DNA of 64,000 nucleotides, taken from assembly GCF_000744225.1 (NCBI RefSeq), contig NZ_JQLN01000005.1, positions 2,007,001 to 2,071,000 on the forward strand. The letters are read 5' to 3'. This document shows, one piece after another, positions 28,284 to 37,397 of the stretch. The notes under the pieces are model-generated. The model was not told the origin of the DNA. It did no database searches and saw only the letters and a program-made list of their open reading frames with translations. Within the stretch, counting starts at the first letter, position 1, and every line of letters starts with the position of its first letter. The DNA is from Kitasatospora mediocidica KCTC 9733 (GTDB lineage: Bacteria > Actinomycetota > Actinomycetes > Streptomycetales > Streptomycetaceae). The translations under genes were made by a program, and so were the position numbers.

Positions 28284-29306
28284 ATGGCCCTGCACCTGGT
28301 CACCGGCGGAGCCGGATTCATCGGTTCCCACCTCGCCGACCGGCTCCTGGCCGCCGGACACGAGGTCGTCGTCCTGGACAACCTCGAAGGCGGCAAGAAG
28401 GAGAACGTCCCCGCCGGTGCGACCCTCGTCACCGGGTCGATCGCCGACCGCGCCGTGGTGGACGACCTCTTCGCCGACCACGCCTTCGACAGCGTCTTCC
28501 ACCTGGCCGCGTTCGCCGCCGAGGGCATCAGCCACGCAGTCAAGGCCCACAACTACGAGGTCAACGTCCTCGGCAGCACCCACCTGATCAACGCCGCCCT
28601 GCGCACCAAGGTCCGGTACTTCTCCTACGCCTCCTCCGTCGCCGTCTACGGCACCGGCCGCGTCCCGATGTGCGAGGACGACCACCCGCAGCCCGTCGAC
28701 AGCTACGGCAACGCCAAGCTCACCATCGAGCGCGAACTCGCCATCACCGCACAGATGCAGGGCCTGCCGTTCACGGCGCTGCGGATGCACAACGTCTACG
28801 GCGAGCGGCAGAACATGGGCGACCCCCTGCGCAACGCGGTGGCGATCTTCCTCAACCAGATCATGCGCGGCGAGCCGATCACCGTGTACGGCGACGGCAG
28901 CCAGCGGCGCTCCTTCACCTACGTGCACGACATCGTCGGCTGCTTCCTCGACGCCGCCGAGACCCCCCGGCACTGGAACCGGGTGATCAACGTCGGCAGC
29001 CAGCAGCCCTGCACCGTCCTGGAGATGGCCCACGCGGTCCGCGAGGCGATGGGCGTCCCCGACCACCCGATCCGCCACCTGGACACCCGCGAGGAGGTCC
29101 ACGCCGCCTACACCAGCAGCGAACTCGCCCGGATGCTGCTCGGCGGCTGGGAGGACACCCCGCTGGCCGCCGGCCTCGACGCCACCGCCGCCTGGGCCAA
29201 GGGCCACGGCCCCGTCACCCCGCGCAGCACGCTCACCCTCGAAACCGGCCCCGACACCCAGCCCGAGTGGTACGCCACCGCCACCTCCCGGACGGACGCC
29301 CCGTGA
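28284..29306 (+). CDS. NAD-dependent epimerase/dehydratase
   Basis: 340 aa. TGGAGFIGSHLADRLLAAG at the N-terminus, SYASSVAVYGTGR and the YGNAK catalytic motif, and MHNVYGERQNMGDPLRNA, as in UDP-glucose 4-epimerase-like enzymes. Its partner 23385 shares the fold but has different substrate-side blocks, so the cluster probably uses two distinct nucleotide sugars. Overlaps the HAD gene by 4 bp. Confidence 0.9.
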   Translation: MALHLVTGGAGFIGSHLADRLLAAGHEVVVLDNLEGGKKENVPAGATLVTGSIADRAVVDDLFADHAFDSVFHLAAFAAEGISHAVKAHNYEVNVLGSTHLINAALRTKVRYFSYASSVAVYGTGRVPMCEDDHPQPVDSYGNAKLTIERELAITAQMQGLPFTALRMHNVYGERQNMGDPLRNAVAIFLNQIMRGEPITVYGDGSQRRSFTYVHDIVGCFLDAAETPRHWNRVINVGSQQPCTVLEMAHAVREAMGVPDHPIRHLDTREEVHAAYTSSELARMLLGGWEDTPLAAGLDATAAWAKGHGPVTPRSTLTLETGPDTQPEWYATATSRTDAP

Positions 29307-30100
29307 CCAAGCCCGCCAAGCCCGCCAAGCCCGCCAAGGCCACCGCCGCCCCGGCCGTCGAGACCATCGCTACCGACGTCGGCGGCGTCCTCTACTACGA
29401 CGAGCCCTTCGAACTCGCCTGGCTCCAAGGCGTCCTGGAGCTGGCCGGAGAAGCCGACCCGACCCTGACCATCGAGCACTTCACCGCCGAGATGCGCCGC
29501 TTCTACCTCCAGCGGGCCAGCGCCACCGCCAACCCCGGCCTCTACAGCCCGGCCGGCACGCACGCCTGGACCAGCGTCCGCCGCCGCTGGGCCGACCTCG
29601 CGCAGCTGGTCCCCGGAGCCGTCGCCGCCCTCGCCGCCCTCGCCGAACACTGGCCGGTGTGCGTGGTCGCCAACCAGCCCCCCGAGTGCGAGGAGGTCCT
29701 ACGCGCCAGCGGCACCACCGAGCACCTGGCACTCGTCGCCCTCGACACCACCGTGGGCATCGCCAAGCCCGACCCCGGCCTCCTCGGCTGGGCCATCGAA
29801 CAGCTCGGCTGGAACCCGGCCACCACCCTCATGGTCGGCGACCGGCCCGACCACGACGCCGCCCCCGCCCAGCGCCTCGGCGCCCACGCCGCTCTCGTCA
29901 CCCCGCCCACCGGCTGGAGCGCCCCGCCCGGCACCGACCCGACGCTGGTCGCCGCCTACCGGGAGGTGCGGGCCGAACGCCTGGAGGTCCGCCGGCACCC
30001 CGCCGCAGACCACAGCCTGCACGCCCGTGACCTCGCCGACCTGGCCACCCTGCTCACCGACAGCGCCCCGGCCCGGCACCGCCAGGCGGTGGCCCGGTGA
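29303..30100 (+). CDS. HAD-superfamily hydrolase
   Basis: 265 aa from GTG 29303. The N-terminus is a simple KPAKPAKPAK repeat (30 bp of direct repeats in DNA), then the HAD core: motif I TDVGGVLYYDE, motif II VVANQPPE, Lys in GIAKPDPGLL, motif IV MVGDRPDHD. Probably a sugar-phosphate phosphatase supplying or clearing intermediates of the cluster. Coupled on both ends. Confidence 0.85.
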   Translation: MTKPAKPAKPAKATAAPAVETIATDVGGVLYYDEPFELAWLQGVLELAGEADPTLTIEHFTAEMRRFYLQRASATANPGLYSPAGTHAWTSVRRRWADLAQLVPGAVAALAALAEHWPVCVVANQPPECEEVLRASGTTEHLALVALDTTVGIAKPDPGLLGWAIEQLGWNPATTLMVGDRPDHDAAPAQRLGAHAALVTPPTGWSAPPGTDPTLVAAYREVRAERLEVRRHPAADHSLHARDLADLATLLTDSAPARHRQAVAR

Positions 30101-30951
30101 CTGTCCCCCTCACCGTGGCGGTGTGCAGCAACCGGCTGGGCCTGCTCCCGGCCGCCCTCGACCGGCTGACCGGTCTCCTCGGCCCGGACGACCACCTCGT
30201 GGTCGTCGTGGACACCGCTGCGGACGCCACCACCCAACGGCGACTCGCCCAGGCTGCCGACCCGCGACGCACCGTCTTCTTCAACGGGGCCACCATCGGC
30301 CTGTCCTACAGCCGCAACCTCGCCCTGAAAGAGGCCCCCACCCGGCACGTCGTATTCGTGGACGACGACATCGTCCCCACCACCGCCGCCATCGAGCACC
30401 TGCGATCCACGCTCGCCGACGGAGCGCACGTGGCCGGCACCCGGATCACCGCCGACCTCCAGGGACGCCGAACCCCGTGGTGGCTCACCGCCGGGCAGCT
30501 GCACTACCTCGGCTCCCACCACCCCGACCTGCCCGCCAGCATCTGGGGCGGCTACTTCGCCCTCGACCGCGACCACGCCCGCCTGCTCGGGCTGGACTTC
30601 GACAGCCGCCTGGGCCGCGTAGGCAACAACCTGGCCTCCGCCGAAGACACCACGCTCGTACGCCGGCTCACCGCCCTTGGCGCGACCACCGCAGTCCTCC
30701 ACGACACCCAGGTCCGCCACCTGATCCCCGCCCACCGTCTCCGCCCCGGCTACCTCCTGCGCCGCGCCTACTGGCAGGGCCGCAGCGAAGTCCGCCGCCG
30801 CACCGCGCGCGCCGGCCTGCACAAGGAGTGGAGACGCAACCGCTCCGGCGGCCCCGGTACGCGACCCGCCGTGCTCGCCCTCCTGTACACCGCCGCCGTG
30901 CTGACCGGCATCGGCCGCGAACTCCTCGAACCGGCCCGGAGTCACTCGTGA
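30097..30951 (+). CDS. Family 2-like glycosyltransferase
   Basis: 284 aa from GTG 30097. GT-A signatures VVVVDTAADA, FFNGATIGLSYSRNLAL and the DxD-like VFVDDDIVP; WGGYFALDRDHARLLGLDF and ASAEDTTLVRRL look like acceptor/catalytic-base parts. The C-terminus has a hydrophobic segment (VLALLYTAAVLTGIG). Coupled to both neighbours. Confidence 0.88.
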   Translation: MTVPLTVAVCSNRLGLLPAALDRLTGLLGPDDHLVVVVDTAADATTQRRLAQAADPRRTVFFNGATIGLSYSRNLALKEAPTRHVVFVDDDIVPTTAAIEHLRSTLADGAHVAGTRITADLQGRRTPWWLTAGQLHYLGSHHPDLPASIWGGYFALDRDHARLLGLDFDSRLGRVGNNLASAEDTTLVRRLTALGATTAVLHDTQVRHLIPAHRLRPGYLLRRAYWQGRSEVRRRTARAGLHKEWRRNRSGGPGTRPAVLALLYTAAVLTGIGRELLEPARSHS

Positions 30952-31946
30952 AGATCGCCATGCTCAACCCGCCCCACCGGTACGGGCAGGACACCACCCA
31001 GTGGATCTCCGTCCCGCCACAGGGCTACGGCGGCATCCAGTGGGTGGTCGCCACCCTCATCGACGGACTCCTGGCCGACGGGTGCGAGATCCTCCTCGTC
31101 GGCGCCCCCGGCACCGCCCCCCGGTCGGGTGTGACCGTATCGAACGCCACCACCTACGACACCACCCTGGAAGCGCTGCGCGCGTTCGACCCGGACGTGG
31201 TGCACGACCACACCAACGGCCAACTGCTGCCCGCCGAACCCGACTGGCCCGCAGTCCGCACCCACCACCTCAACGGTGTGCCCGAGCACCGGGTAAACGG
31301 CGTCTACCTCTCCCACGCCCAGCGCCGAGCCGCCGGGTCTGCGGACGCGCCGATCATCCGGCTGCCGGTCAACCCCGACCGCTACACCTACCGGGAGAAG
31401 AAGGACGACTTCCTGCTGTTCCTCGGCCGGGTCTCCGTCCACAAGGGCGCGCGGGATGCCGCCGCCTTCGCCCAAGCCGCCGGCCTCCCGCTGAAACTCG
31501 CCGGACCGGCATGGGAGCCGGATTACCTTCACGGCATCCTCGCCGACTACCCCGGCACGGAGTACATCGGAGAGGTCGGAGGTAGCCGCCGCACCAGCCT
31601 GCTCGCCGGTGCGGCGGCCCTGCTTGCCCTCTCGCAGCCGTTCGGCGGCCCCTTCGGAGGCGAGTGGATCGAGCCCGGGGCCACCGTCGTCGCCGAGGCC
31701 GCCGTCAGTGGCACCCCGGTCATCGCCACCGACAACGGCTGCTTGGGCGAGATCGCTCCGCACGTCGGCATCGCCCTACCGGTTGAGCAGACACCGACTG
31801 CGGAGGAGGCCGCCAAGATTCTGGCCGGCCTTCCGGCCCCGGAGTACCTCCGCGCCACCGCGGTCGACCGCTGGGGCCACCACGTGGTCGCCGCGAAGTA
31901 CCAGGAGGTCTACCGCCGCGCCATCGCGGGCGGCACCTGGACCTGA
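30948..31946 (+). CDS. Family 4 glycosyltransferase
   Basis: 332 aa from GTG 30948. GT-B: N-terminal KIAMLNPP and YGGIQWVVATLIDGLL, then DFLLFLGRVSVHKGARDA and the donor-site EAAVSGTPVIATDNGC with an upstream PFGGEWIEPGATVVAEA segment. These match GT4 UDP-sugar retaining transferases. Last gene of the sugar cluster, ending 7 bp from the convergent methyltransferase gene. Confidence 0.92.
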   Translation: MKIAMLNPPHRYGQDTTQWISVPPQGYGGIQWVVATLIDGLLADGCEILLVGAPGTAPRSGVTVSNATTYDTTLEALRAFDPDVVHDHTNGQLLPAEPDWPAVRTHHLNGVPEHRVNGVYLSHAQRRAAGSADAPIIRLPVNPDRYTYREKKDDFLLFLGRVSVHKGARDAAAFAQAAGLPLKLAGPAWEPDYLHGILADYPGTEYIGEVGGSRRTSLLAGAAALLALSQPFGGPFGGEWIEPGATVVAEAAVSGTPVIATDNGCLGEIAPHVGIALPVEQTPTAEEAAKILAGLPAPEYLRATAVDRWGHHVVAAKYQEVYRRAIAGGTWT

Positions 31947-31953
31947 GCTGAGA

Positions 31954-32790
31954 TCAGCGCGAACGCTGCCCGGCCGCGATCCGCTGCCGGGCAGCCTCGT
32001 ACAGGACCGCGGTCGTAGCGTTCGAGGCGTTCAGTGAACTGGCCGCCCCCGTCATCGGGATGCTCACCGTGAAGTCGCACAGCTCCCGCCACGCGCTGGA
32101 CAGCCCGGTCGTCTCGTTGCCCACCAGCAGCAGCACCGGCTGAGTCAGGTCGAAGTCGAAGACATCGGCGTCGCCCTTCTCGTCCGTGCCCACCAGGACC
32201 AGGGGGCGACCGGCGGCTCGCTGCTGCTCCACCCAGGCCATCACCTCGTTCGGCCCCGGCACGCGGACGGACGGCAGCGAGAACAGGCTGCCCGTGGTTG
32301 CCCGCACGGCCTTCGGATCGTAGACGTCGGCTGCGTGACCTGAAACGATCATCCCGTGCGCGCCGAAGGCGTCAGCCGACCGAATGATGCTCCCGATGTT
32401 GCCCGGCGTGGTCGGCCGGTCGAAGAGGACCCCGAGGAAGTCACCTCCGACCTCGATCCGGCCGAGGTCGTCCGCCGGCAATCCGACCACCGCGATCACC
32501 TCGGGCACGCCCTCGGTCTTCTCGCCCAGCTCCGCCAGCAGTTCGGGCGCCATCACGATCCGCTCAGCCCGGGTCGTCCGCAGCAACTCCTGCGCCCAGC
32601 TCGACAACTTCCGCCGCTCGTCGTAGAGCAGCGCGTGGATCGGCCAGCCGTACTCCACGGCCAGCGAGATCGGCCGAACACCCTGGACCAGGAACTCGCC
32701 GAGCTGGTTGCGCTTCTTCCGGTTGGTGAGCAGCGCCTCCCACAGCTGGAACCGGGCGTTGCGGGAGGTGATTCGCTGGATCGCTGGCAC
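31954..32790 (-). CDS. TrmH/SpoU-family RNA 2'-O-methyltransferase
   Basis: 278 aa. Knotted SPOUT core with motif 1 TTPGNIGSIIRSADAFGAHG, motif 2 LLVGNETTGLS and motif 3 IPMTGAASSLNASNATTAVL, plus an N-terminal RNA-binding extension (SRNARFQLWEALLTNRKKRNQ). It should methylate a tRNA or rRNA ribose with SAM; the site cannot be told, and a self-protection role is not excluded. Convergent with the GT4 gene. Confidence 0.9.
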   Translation of the reverse strand: MPAIQRITSRNARFQLWEALLTNRKKRNQLGEFLVQGVRPISLAVEYGWPIHALLYDERRKLSSWAQELLRTTRAERIVMAPELLAELGEKTEGVPEVIAVVGLPADDLGRIEVGGDFLGVLFDRPTTPGNIGSIIRSADAFGAHGMIVSGHAADVYDPKAVRATTGSLFSLPSVRVPGPNEVMAWVEQQRAAGRPLVLVGTDEKGDADVFDFDLTQPVLLLVGNETTGLSSAWRELCDFTVSIPMTGAASSLNASNATTAVLYEAARQRIAAGQRSR

Positions 32791-33267
32791 CTGTCCTCCA
32801 AGATGAGCCGACTACCTCGATGCGTTCCGACCACGGCGGAGTCCGCACCAGCGCAGTCTGAAACCCTACACCGGCAGCGGGCCCCAGCCGGGAGGGCTGA
32901 CTGGCGGTCCTGATCACCGGATCGAGCGCGTCCTCCTGGCGCTGGCGAGGACCTGGCCGTCAGGGCCGGGGCCGTGGTCTGCGTGCCGCCAGCGGTTGGG
33001 GCCGGCCCGGACCGTGCTATGTGCAGTACAAAGATCAATTAAGGCGCCGAAGGGTCAAGATTCGATCTTGGTATATGGGTAGTGGTGCTATCGCCTGTGG
33101 GTGACATTCGCTACATGCCTGCCCGCGCGTACCACATATTCCGCCTTGTACGATCGTTTGTGGATGAGATGTGCGGGAGGCTGTCGCACACGGAAAGTAA
33201 TGGCTCCCGGCTGCTAGCGCCTTGCGTAGGAGCATCAGGGTGGGGCTGGCAGTGAACTGGAGCGAGT
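32791..33267. other. Intergenic region with a GC drop
   Basis: 477 bp with no supportable gene. GC falls sharply from about 33010, marking the left edge of a lower-GC islet that runs through the ImmA and DUF6545-type genes. The 15-bp palindrome at 33056-33070 and AT-rich sequence around 33071-33076 look like a promoter/operator area for the ImmA gene. Confidence 0.5.
33056..33070. promoter_or_regulatory. Palindrome CAAGAT-TCG-ATCTTG
   Basis: Perfect 6-bp arms with a 3-base centre, followed by the AT-rich GTATATGG. It lies about 200 bp before the ImmA start. It could be the site of an XRE repressor that such peptidases normally cleave, although no XRE gene is adjacent. Assignment is tentative. 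Confidence 0.35.
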
Positions 33268-33822
33268 ATGCATTGGCGTGGGGATCCGTCGCAGCGTGCC
33301 CTTGTCAAGCAGTGTGAGAGGCTGCTCGCCGATCTTCCTATTCCTACTCCTTTCAGTGCCGAGGCATTGGTGCGGAACATGGAGACCGCGTTGGGTCGCC
33401 AGATTCGGCTATTGCCGCTGGATGACCCTGACGGAGGCTTGGGTACAGCTTGCGGTCTTAGGGTAAAAACGCCAGAGTTCACGGTCATTCTCTATCGCCG
33501 TCGTTCAAGTCGAAATAACACCGAGCATGTAATTCTCCATGAGCTTGCGCATGAATGGCTGGATCATGGGACCTCGCTGACACCTGCCGAGATCGAGCGG
33601 TACGTCCCCAAGCGAGTTCGCCAAGAGGTCCTGAAGCGTTTTCCATTGGCTCTGGTTCAGGGGCGTGTGGACTTTGGCAGCCTCGAGGAAAAGCAGGCCG
33701 AGATTTCGGCATCGTTGATAAAGCGTCTGGCGCGGCGCCAAGCTTTCACCGGGGACGACATGGTCAGCCTGCTGGAGTCCTCGCTTGTGCACCCGGTGGC
33801 TCCGCCAAGGCGCCGACGCTAA
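33268..33822 (+). CDS. ImmA/IrrE-type zinc metallopeptidase
   Basis: 184 aa. The HExxH motif HELAHEWLDH lies at residues 91-100 (His91, Glu92, His95). The N-terminal helical domain LVKQCERLLADLPIPTPFSA is as in ICE-encoded ImmA proteins, which cleave HTH repressors. Codon use is less GC-biased than neighbouring genes, suggesting recent transfer. It is paired with the membrane protein gene 143 bp downstream. Confidence 0.85.
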   Translation: MHWRGDPSQRALVKQCERLLADLPIPTPFSAEALVRNMETALGRQIRLLPLDDPDGGLGTACGLRVKTPEFTVILYRRRSSRNNTEHVILHELAHEWLDHGTSLTPAEIERYVPKRVRQEVLKRFPLALVQGRVDFGSLEEKQAEISASLIKRLARRQAFTGDDMVSLLESSLVHPVAPPRRRR

Positions 33823-33964
33823 TCGTAGTTGGATGGCTCTTATAGACGTGAAATTTCCCGACGACTTCCGTCGAGCAAACATTCTCCCTACCGGTAATTA
33901 AGGTCGTAGTGGTCGCCTTTTAGGGTGACAAAGCGCGCGGCCTGCGCAGATAGTCATTGGTTAG

Positions 33965-35206
33965 ATGTTCCATTACTTTCAATACCTGACTGCGGCAGTG
34001 ATGACTGTCATCGTAGTGTGGAGATTTCCCGCTGTTCGCTACGGTGACTCCCACCGCAGGGCGCTCTGGGGCGGGTATGCCGGATTCGCCGTAGCCCTGT
34101 GGCTCTATACGCCAGCAGTAATGAATGCGATGGATCATGTTCCCGTGGTGGATCTGAGCGCCCTACTCAGACACTTCGCCAGCACGGCAGCGATCATCGC
34201 GGCCCTGACCTACGTCGCCACCAGCTACGGGAAGAGCTCGGCGGCGGTCGTGCCCCGTCACGTGGCCGTCTCCCGCTGGATCGCCCGCGCGTCCTACAAG
34301 GCCGGCGCGGTAGGCGTCATTCTGCTCACGGTTCTCTTTTTCACCGTGGTGGACCGTCGCAGGCCGAGTGAGAATTTCCTCATCGACCACGCCGGACAGT
34401 GGGGTGTCGCGGTCTACATGACCGTTTTCTATTTCTTCCCGCTTGTCACGACTGCTATCTGCGGATATCAGTGGACGCGGGCAGCGCGCCAGGCCGAGTG
34501 CGCGAGTATGCGTATCGGGCTGAGCTTGATGGGCATCTCGATGTGGATGGGGCTGGCTCATACGTTGGCCCGTATCGCCATCCTTTGGTCTGCGGTGGCC
34601 TTCCCTATAGGCCCCTCCATGGTGCAGCTGCTCGTAGACGCCACGTCGCTGTGGATGGACCTGCTGTTCCTGATCGTTGCTGTAGGCGCGAGTATTCCCA
34701 CAACTCGTGCGGCGGCGGCCCAGTGGAACAATTGGCGCACCCTCTACAGGATTTATCCCATCTGGTTCGACCTGGTGGAGGCTTTTCCGGGGACGAGTCT
34801 GTACCCACCCGGGCGGCGCCTTTCGGAGCTCGTGCAAATTCGCGTCCCCAATGATGTCCGGCTCGACAGATGGACCCAGGATATTGCTGACGCCTGCGAA
34901 AAGCTGCGCTATTATGCGCCGCGAGATCTGATGTTCGCGGCGGAGGATTTCACCGCTTCGCGCCCCGACCCCGAGCCAGCAGCAGAGGCGTACTGGGTTA
35001 AGGCCGCGCTCCTCGCTGCTGAGACCGCCCCGCCCAGCCAGAGGGCCACCGCCCCTCTGAGAGAGAAGCCGTTCGTCGATACCGACAGTGAGGCGGCGTG
35101 GCTAGCGCGAGTCAGTGCGGTCTACTCGGGAACCACCGCAGAGCAGGCGCGAGATCTTCTTGTGCACTCCGCGGCGATGGAAGGCGAACCGGTAGATAGC
35201 CTGTAA
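33965..35206 (+). CDS. DUF6545/MAB_1171c-like polytopic membrane protein
   Basis: 413 aa. About seven hydrophobic helices in residues 1-245 (for example VGVILLTVLFFTVVD, GVAVYMTVFYFFPLVTTAI, LLFLIVAVGASIP), then a cytosolic C-domain beginning WRTLYRIYPIWFDLVEAFPG, the hallmark of the DUF6545/MAB_1171c group. Function unknown; it is often found next to ImmA peptidases in actinobacteria, suggesting a membrane signal relay. Lower GC than its surroundings. Start has no strong RBS, so the N-terminus is uncertain. Confidence 0.8.
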   Translation: MFHYFQYLTAAVMTVIVVWRFPAVRYGDSHRRALWGGYAGFAVALWLYTPAVMNAMDHVPVVDLSALLRHFASTAAIIAALTYVATSYGKSSAAVVPRHVAVSRWIARASYKAGAVGVILLTVLFFTVVDRRRPSENFLIDHAGQWGVAVYMTVFYFFPLVTTAICGYQWTRAARQAECASMRIGLSLMGISMWMGLAHTLARIAILWSAVAFPIGPSMVQLLVDATSLWMDLLFLIVAVGASIPTTRAAAAQWNNWRTLYRIYPIWFDLVEAFPGTSLYPPGRRLSELVQIRVPNDVRLDRWTQDIADACEKLRYYAPRDLMFAAEDFTASRPDPEPAAEAYWVKAALLAAETAPPSQRATAPLREKPFVDTDSEAAWLARVSAVYSGTTAEQARDLLVHSAAMEGEPVDSL

Positions 35207-35477
35207 TCGGCCTCGTGTGCCAATTCTCGGACGCCCGGTCCGTGTGGAACAATCGCAATGGCGATCTTGAATGGTCATTTGGCAAGTGAGATTCAGCACC
35301 ATCCGTTTTATGGACTGGGCTGGTACCGTGGGTGATGTGGACTCATAGGTCTTGCCTGTCCCGTAAGCGCACCCGGGGCTGTGACGCACAGCCACTGTTG
35401 CCGCTCTCTGTGCGGCTGGGTGCGTGACGCCGTCCGATCTGGATGCGCGTACGAAATCTCAGCAATGGAGTTTCCGC

Positions 35478-36101
35478 ATGTCCAACCGCACCGGCCTCAT
35501 CCTCGACTTTGGAGGCGTGCTCACCACCCCGCTCCTGCCCGCAGTGCTGGCGTTCGAGCAGCGCGAGGGGCTCCCGCAGGGTGCCTGTCTCACGGCTCTG
35601 TACAAGGACGAGACTGGCGTCCGGATCACCAGCGACCTGGAGCGCGGCGCGGTGAGCCAGACTGAGTGGAACGAGTTCGCCGGCAAGATGCTGGGCGTGT
35701 CCCCCGACAACTTGATGGGCAGGATCTTCGGTGACCTTCGCCCTGAGCCCCTGCTGATCAACGCGGCTGCCGCAGCGCGGCGAGCCGGCATCAAGGTGGG
35801 CATCCTGTCCAACAGCGTGGGTCTCGCTCCGTGGGACCTGTACGACGGTTACGACCTTGAGCGCCTGTACGACGTCGTGGTGATCTCCGAGAACCACCTG
35901 ATGCGCAAGCCCGACCCGGCGCTCTTCGAGGCCACGCTCAAGCTCATGGATCTGCCGGCCGATCAGTGCATCTTCGTCGATGACACCGAGGCGTATGTTG
36001 GGGCAGCAGAGCAGCTTGGGCTCGCGGGGGTTCACAACCAGGACCCGAAGCAGACGGTGGCCACTCTCTCCGAGCTGCTCGGTGTGGACCTCGCCGCGTA
36101 A
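35478..36101 (+). CDS. HAD-superfamily hydrolase
   Basis: 207 aa. ATG 35478 is preceded by GGAG at 7-base spacing; an earlier in-frame start at 35424 lacks one. Core motifs LILDFGGVLTTPLL (I), ILSNSVG (II), MRKPDPALFEATLKLM (III) and FVDDTEAYVGAAEQL (IV), with a helical cap, as in epoxide-hydrolase-N/haloacid-dehalogenase-like proteins. GC returns to high values here, marking the end of the islet. Followed by the strong terminator at 36168. Confidence 0.9.
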   Translation: MSNRTGLILDFGGVLTTPLLPAVLAFEQREGLPQGACLTALYKDETGVRITSDLERGAVSQTEWNEFAGKMLGVSPDNLMGRIFGDLRPEPLLINAAAAARRAGIKVGILSNSVGLAPWDLYDGYDLERLYDVVVISENHLMRKPDPALFEATLKLMDLPADQCIFVDDTEAYVGAAEQLGLAGVHNQDPKQTVATLSELLGVDLAA

Positions 36102-36167
36102 CAGGCCGGAGTCGATACCTCGGTGTAGCAAGGGCGCGACCTTGGAGCCCCGAGGACATGAACACCG

Positions 36168-36217
36168 AAAGGGGCTGAGTCCCCGCCCCCGATAAGGGGC
36201 GGGGACTCAGCCCCTTT
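36168..36217 (+). terminator. Strong rho-independent terminator
   Basis: A 19-bp perfect GC-rich stem (36171-36189 with 36196-36214) closed by a CGATAA loop and extended by AAA/TTT pairs, ending in a TTTT run. It ends the HAD gene and separates the left region from the element on the right. Its symmetry means it could also act on minus-strand transcripts. Confidence 0.88.
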
Positions 36218-36361
36218 TGCTGTTGCCAGCATGGCCTGGCGGTGACAGTTCGTTCCGGCCCGCTTGAAGCGCGGTCGCCCGTCGGCAGCAGCCATGCACC
36301 GACGCCTGTGGAGCGGAACCCACTCCGGGAGTAGGCCGGCGAAGACGAATTGGCGACGCCG

Positions 36362-37237
36362 TCACTCCCCGTCCGGCGCCTCTGGCAGCTTGTGTCTCAG
36401 TTCCCCAACGAGGGCGTTGATGGCGGCCATCATCTCGGCTGACAGGCCCTCGCTGTTGCCGCGGGCAGCCAGCCCGAGGATCTGCCCTTCGTGGATCGTG
36501 CCGAGGAAGCGGAGCGATTCCAGGAACTCGCGTGCCGCCGGGACGAGGACGGCGTCGTCCTGGAAGACGGCGGAGTCGACCTGGAGCGCCTCGGCAAGGC
36601 CCGAGCGCACTACGTCGGAGGCATCGGTGGTGGCACCCGCGCGAAGGCCCGCGATGTCGTTGGTCGTGACGACCGTCACGCCCGCGTGATCATTGACGGC
36701 CCGCGCGATCTCCTCGTCGGAAGGTGCCTGCTGGCCCGCATACCCGTATTGCAAAAGGTAGTTGATCTTTTCCCCGACCGTGCGGGGTGCGGACTCCTGG
36801 CTGCCGCGAGAAGTCTTCGGCGGCACGCCGAACGAGCAGTCCTGCGCCTCCAGCAGCTCCTCCTCGGTCACCCCGTACGCCGCTGCGAGCGGCTGCACGT
36901 AGGCATCGCTGAGCCTGCGCCGACCAGCCTCGGCGTTACTCACCGGTGCCCGGCTCGCGTTGATGGCTTCGGCGGCCTGCGTCACGCTGAGGCCGGCGTC
37001 GCATCTCAGTAGCTGCAGGTCCGGTGGACCGTCGTGGGGGAAGAGGACATCGAGCGGCTGCCCCAGGGCCGCCGCAATCCCGGGGAGCTTCTCCCCCTTG
37101 GGGAAGTCCTGGCCGGTCTCCCACCGCGCGACAGTGGGGGCACTGACGCCCACCGCGTCTCCCAGCTCCTTCTGGCCGAGCTCCATGCCCCGCCGGACAG
37201 TGCGGATGCGACTGCCGTCGAACTGACGTGGGGGCAC
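36362..37237 (-). CDS. Double-HTH XRE-family regulator (element repressor)
   Basis: 291 aa from GTG 37237 with GGAG five bases upstream. Two HTH_3-like domains: residues 8-65 (RIRTVRRGMELGQKELGDAV, SAPTVARWETGQDFPKGEKL) and about 73-130 (LQLLRCDAGLSVTQAAEAIN, SRAPVSNAEAGRRRLSD). The C-terminal part is helical and includes TVGEKINYLLQYGYAGQQAP, an antirepressor-like module seen in many streptomycete XRE proteins. Divergent from the replication operon with an operator-like region at 37295-37330, so it is the likely control gene of the element. Confidence 0.85.
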   Translation of the reverse strand: MPPRQFDGSRIRTVRRGMELGQKELGDAVGVSAPTVARWETGQDFPKGEKLPGIAAALGQPLDVLFPHDGPPDLQLLRCDAGLSVTQAAEAINASRAPVSNAEAGRRRLSDAYVQPLAAAYGVTEEELLEAQDCSFGVPPKTSRGSQESAPRTVGEKINYLLQYGYAGQQAPSDEEIARAVNDHAGVTVVTTNDIAGLRAGATTDASDVVRSGLAEALQVDSAVFQDDAVLVPAAREFLESLRFLGTIHEGQILGLAARGNSEGLSAEMMAAINALVGELRHKLPEAPDGE

Positions 37238-37295
37238 ATGAACTCCTGCTGGGCGGCGACCGGGGCGGTGTGTGAGACCACTCTAATCCAGGCTT

Positions 37296-37330
37296 GATAC
37301 ATCCGCGCAAGTAACGTACGTTCCTGTATC
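37296..37330. promoter_or_regulatory. Nested operator with divergent promoters
   Basis: Outer arms GATACA (37296-37301) and TGTATC (37325-37330) enclose the palindrome AACGTACGTT (37313-37322). On the plus strand TTGATA (from 37295) and TACGTT are 17 bp apart; on the minus strand TTGCGC and TAGAGT are 19 bp apart. A dimer of the double-HTH repressor binding here could block both promoters. Confidence 0.5.
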
Positions 37331-37397
37331 GCACCTGGTGGTCGGAGCCCGACTCTCCGTGGTGCCAGTCCCTGGAAGACCCCTATCGTGCGGCGTC

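Noticed and set aside
31954..32790. Thiostrepton-type rRNA resistance methyltransferase
   Set aside because: The SPOUT core is general TrmH type and the sequence does not closely follow the TsnR pattern as I remember it; specific resistance cannot be supported.
36102..36361. Possible attachment site or tRNA at the left end of the element
   Set aside because: No tRNA cloverleaf, integrase gene or matching direct repeat could be seen, so the element border is not fixed.
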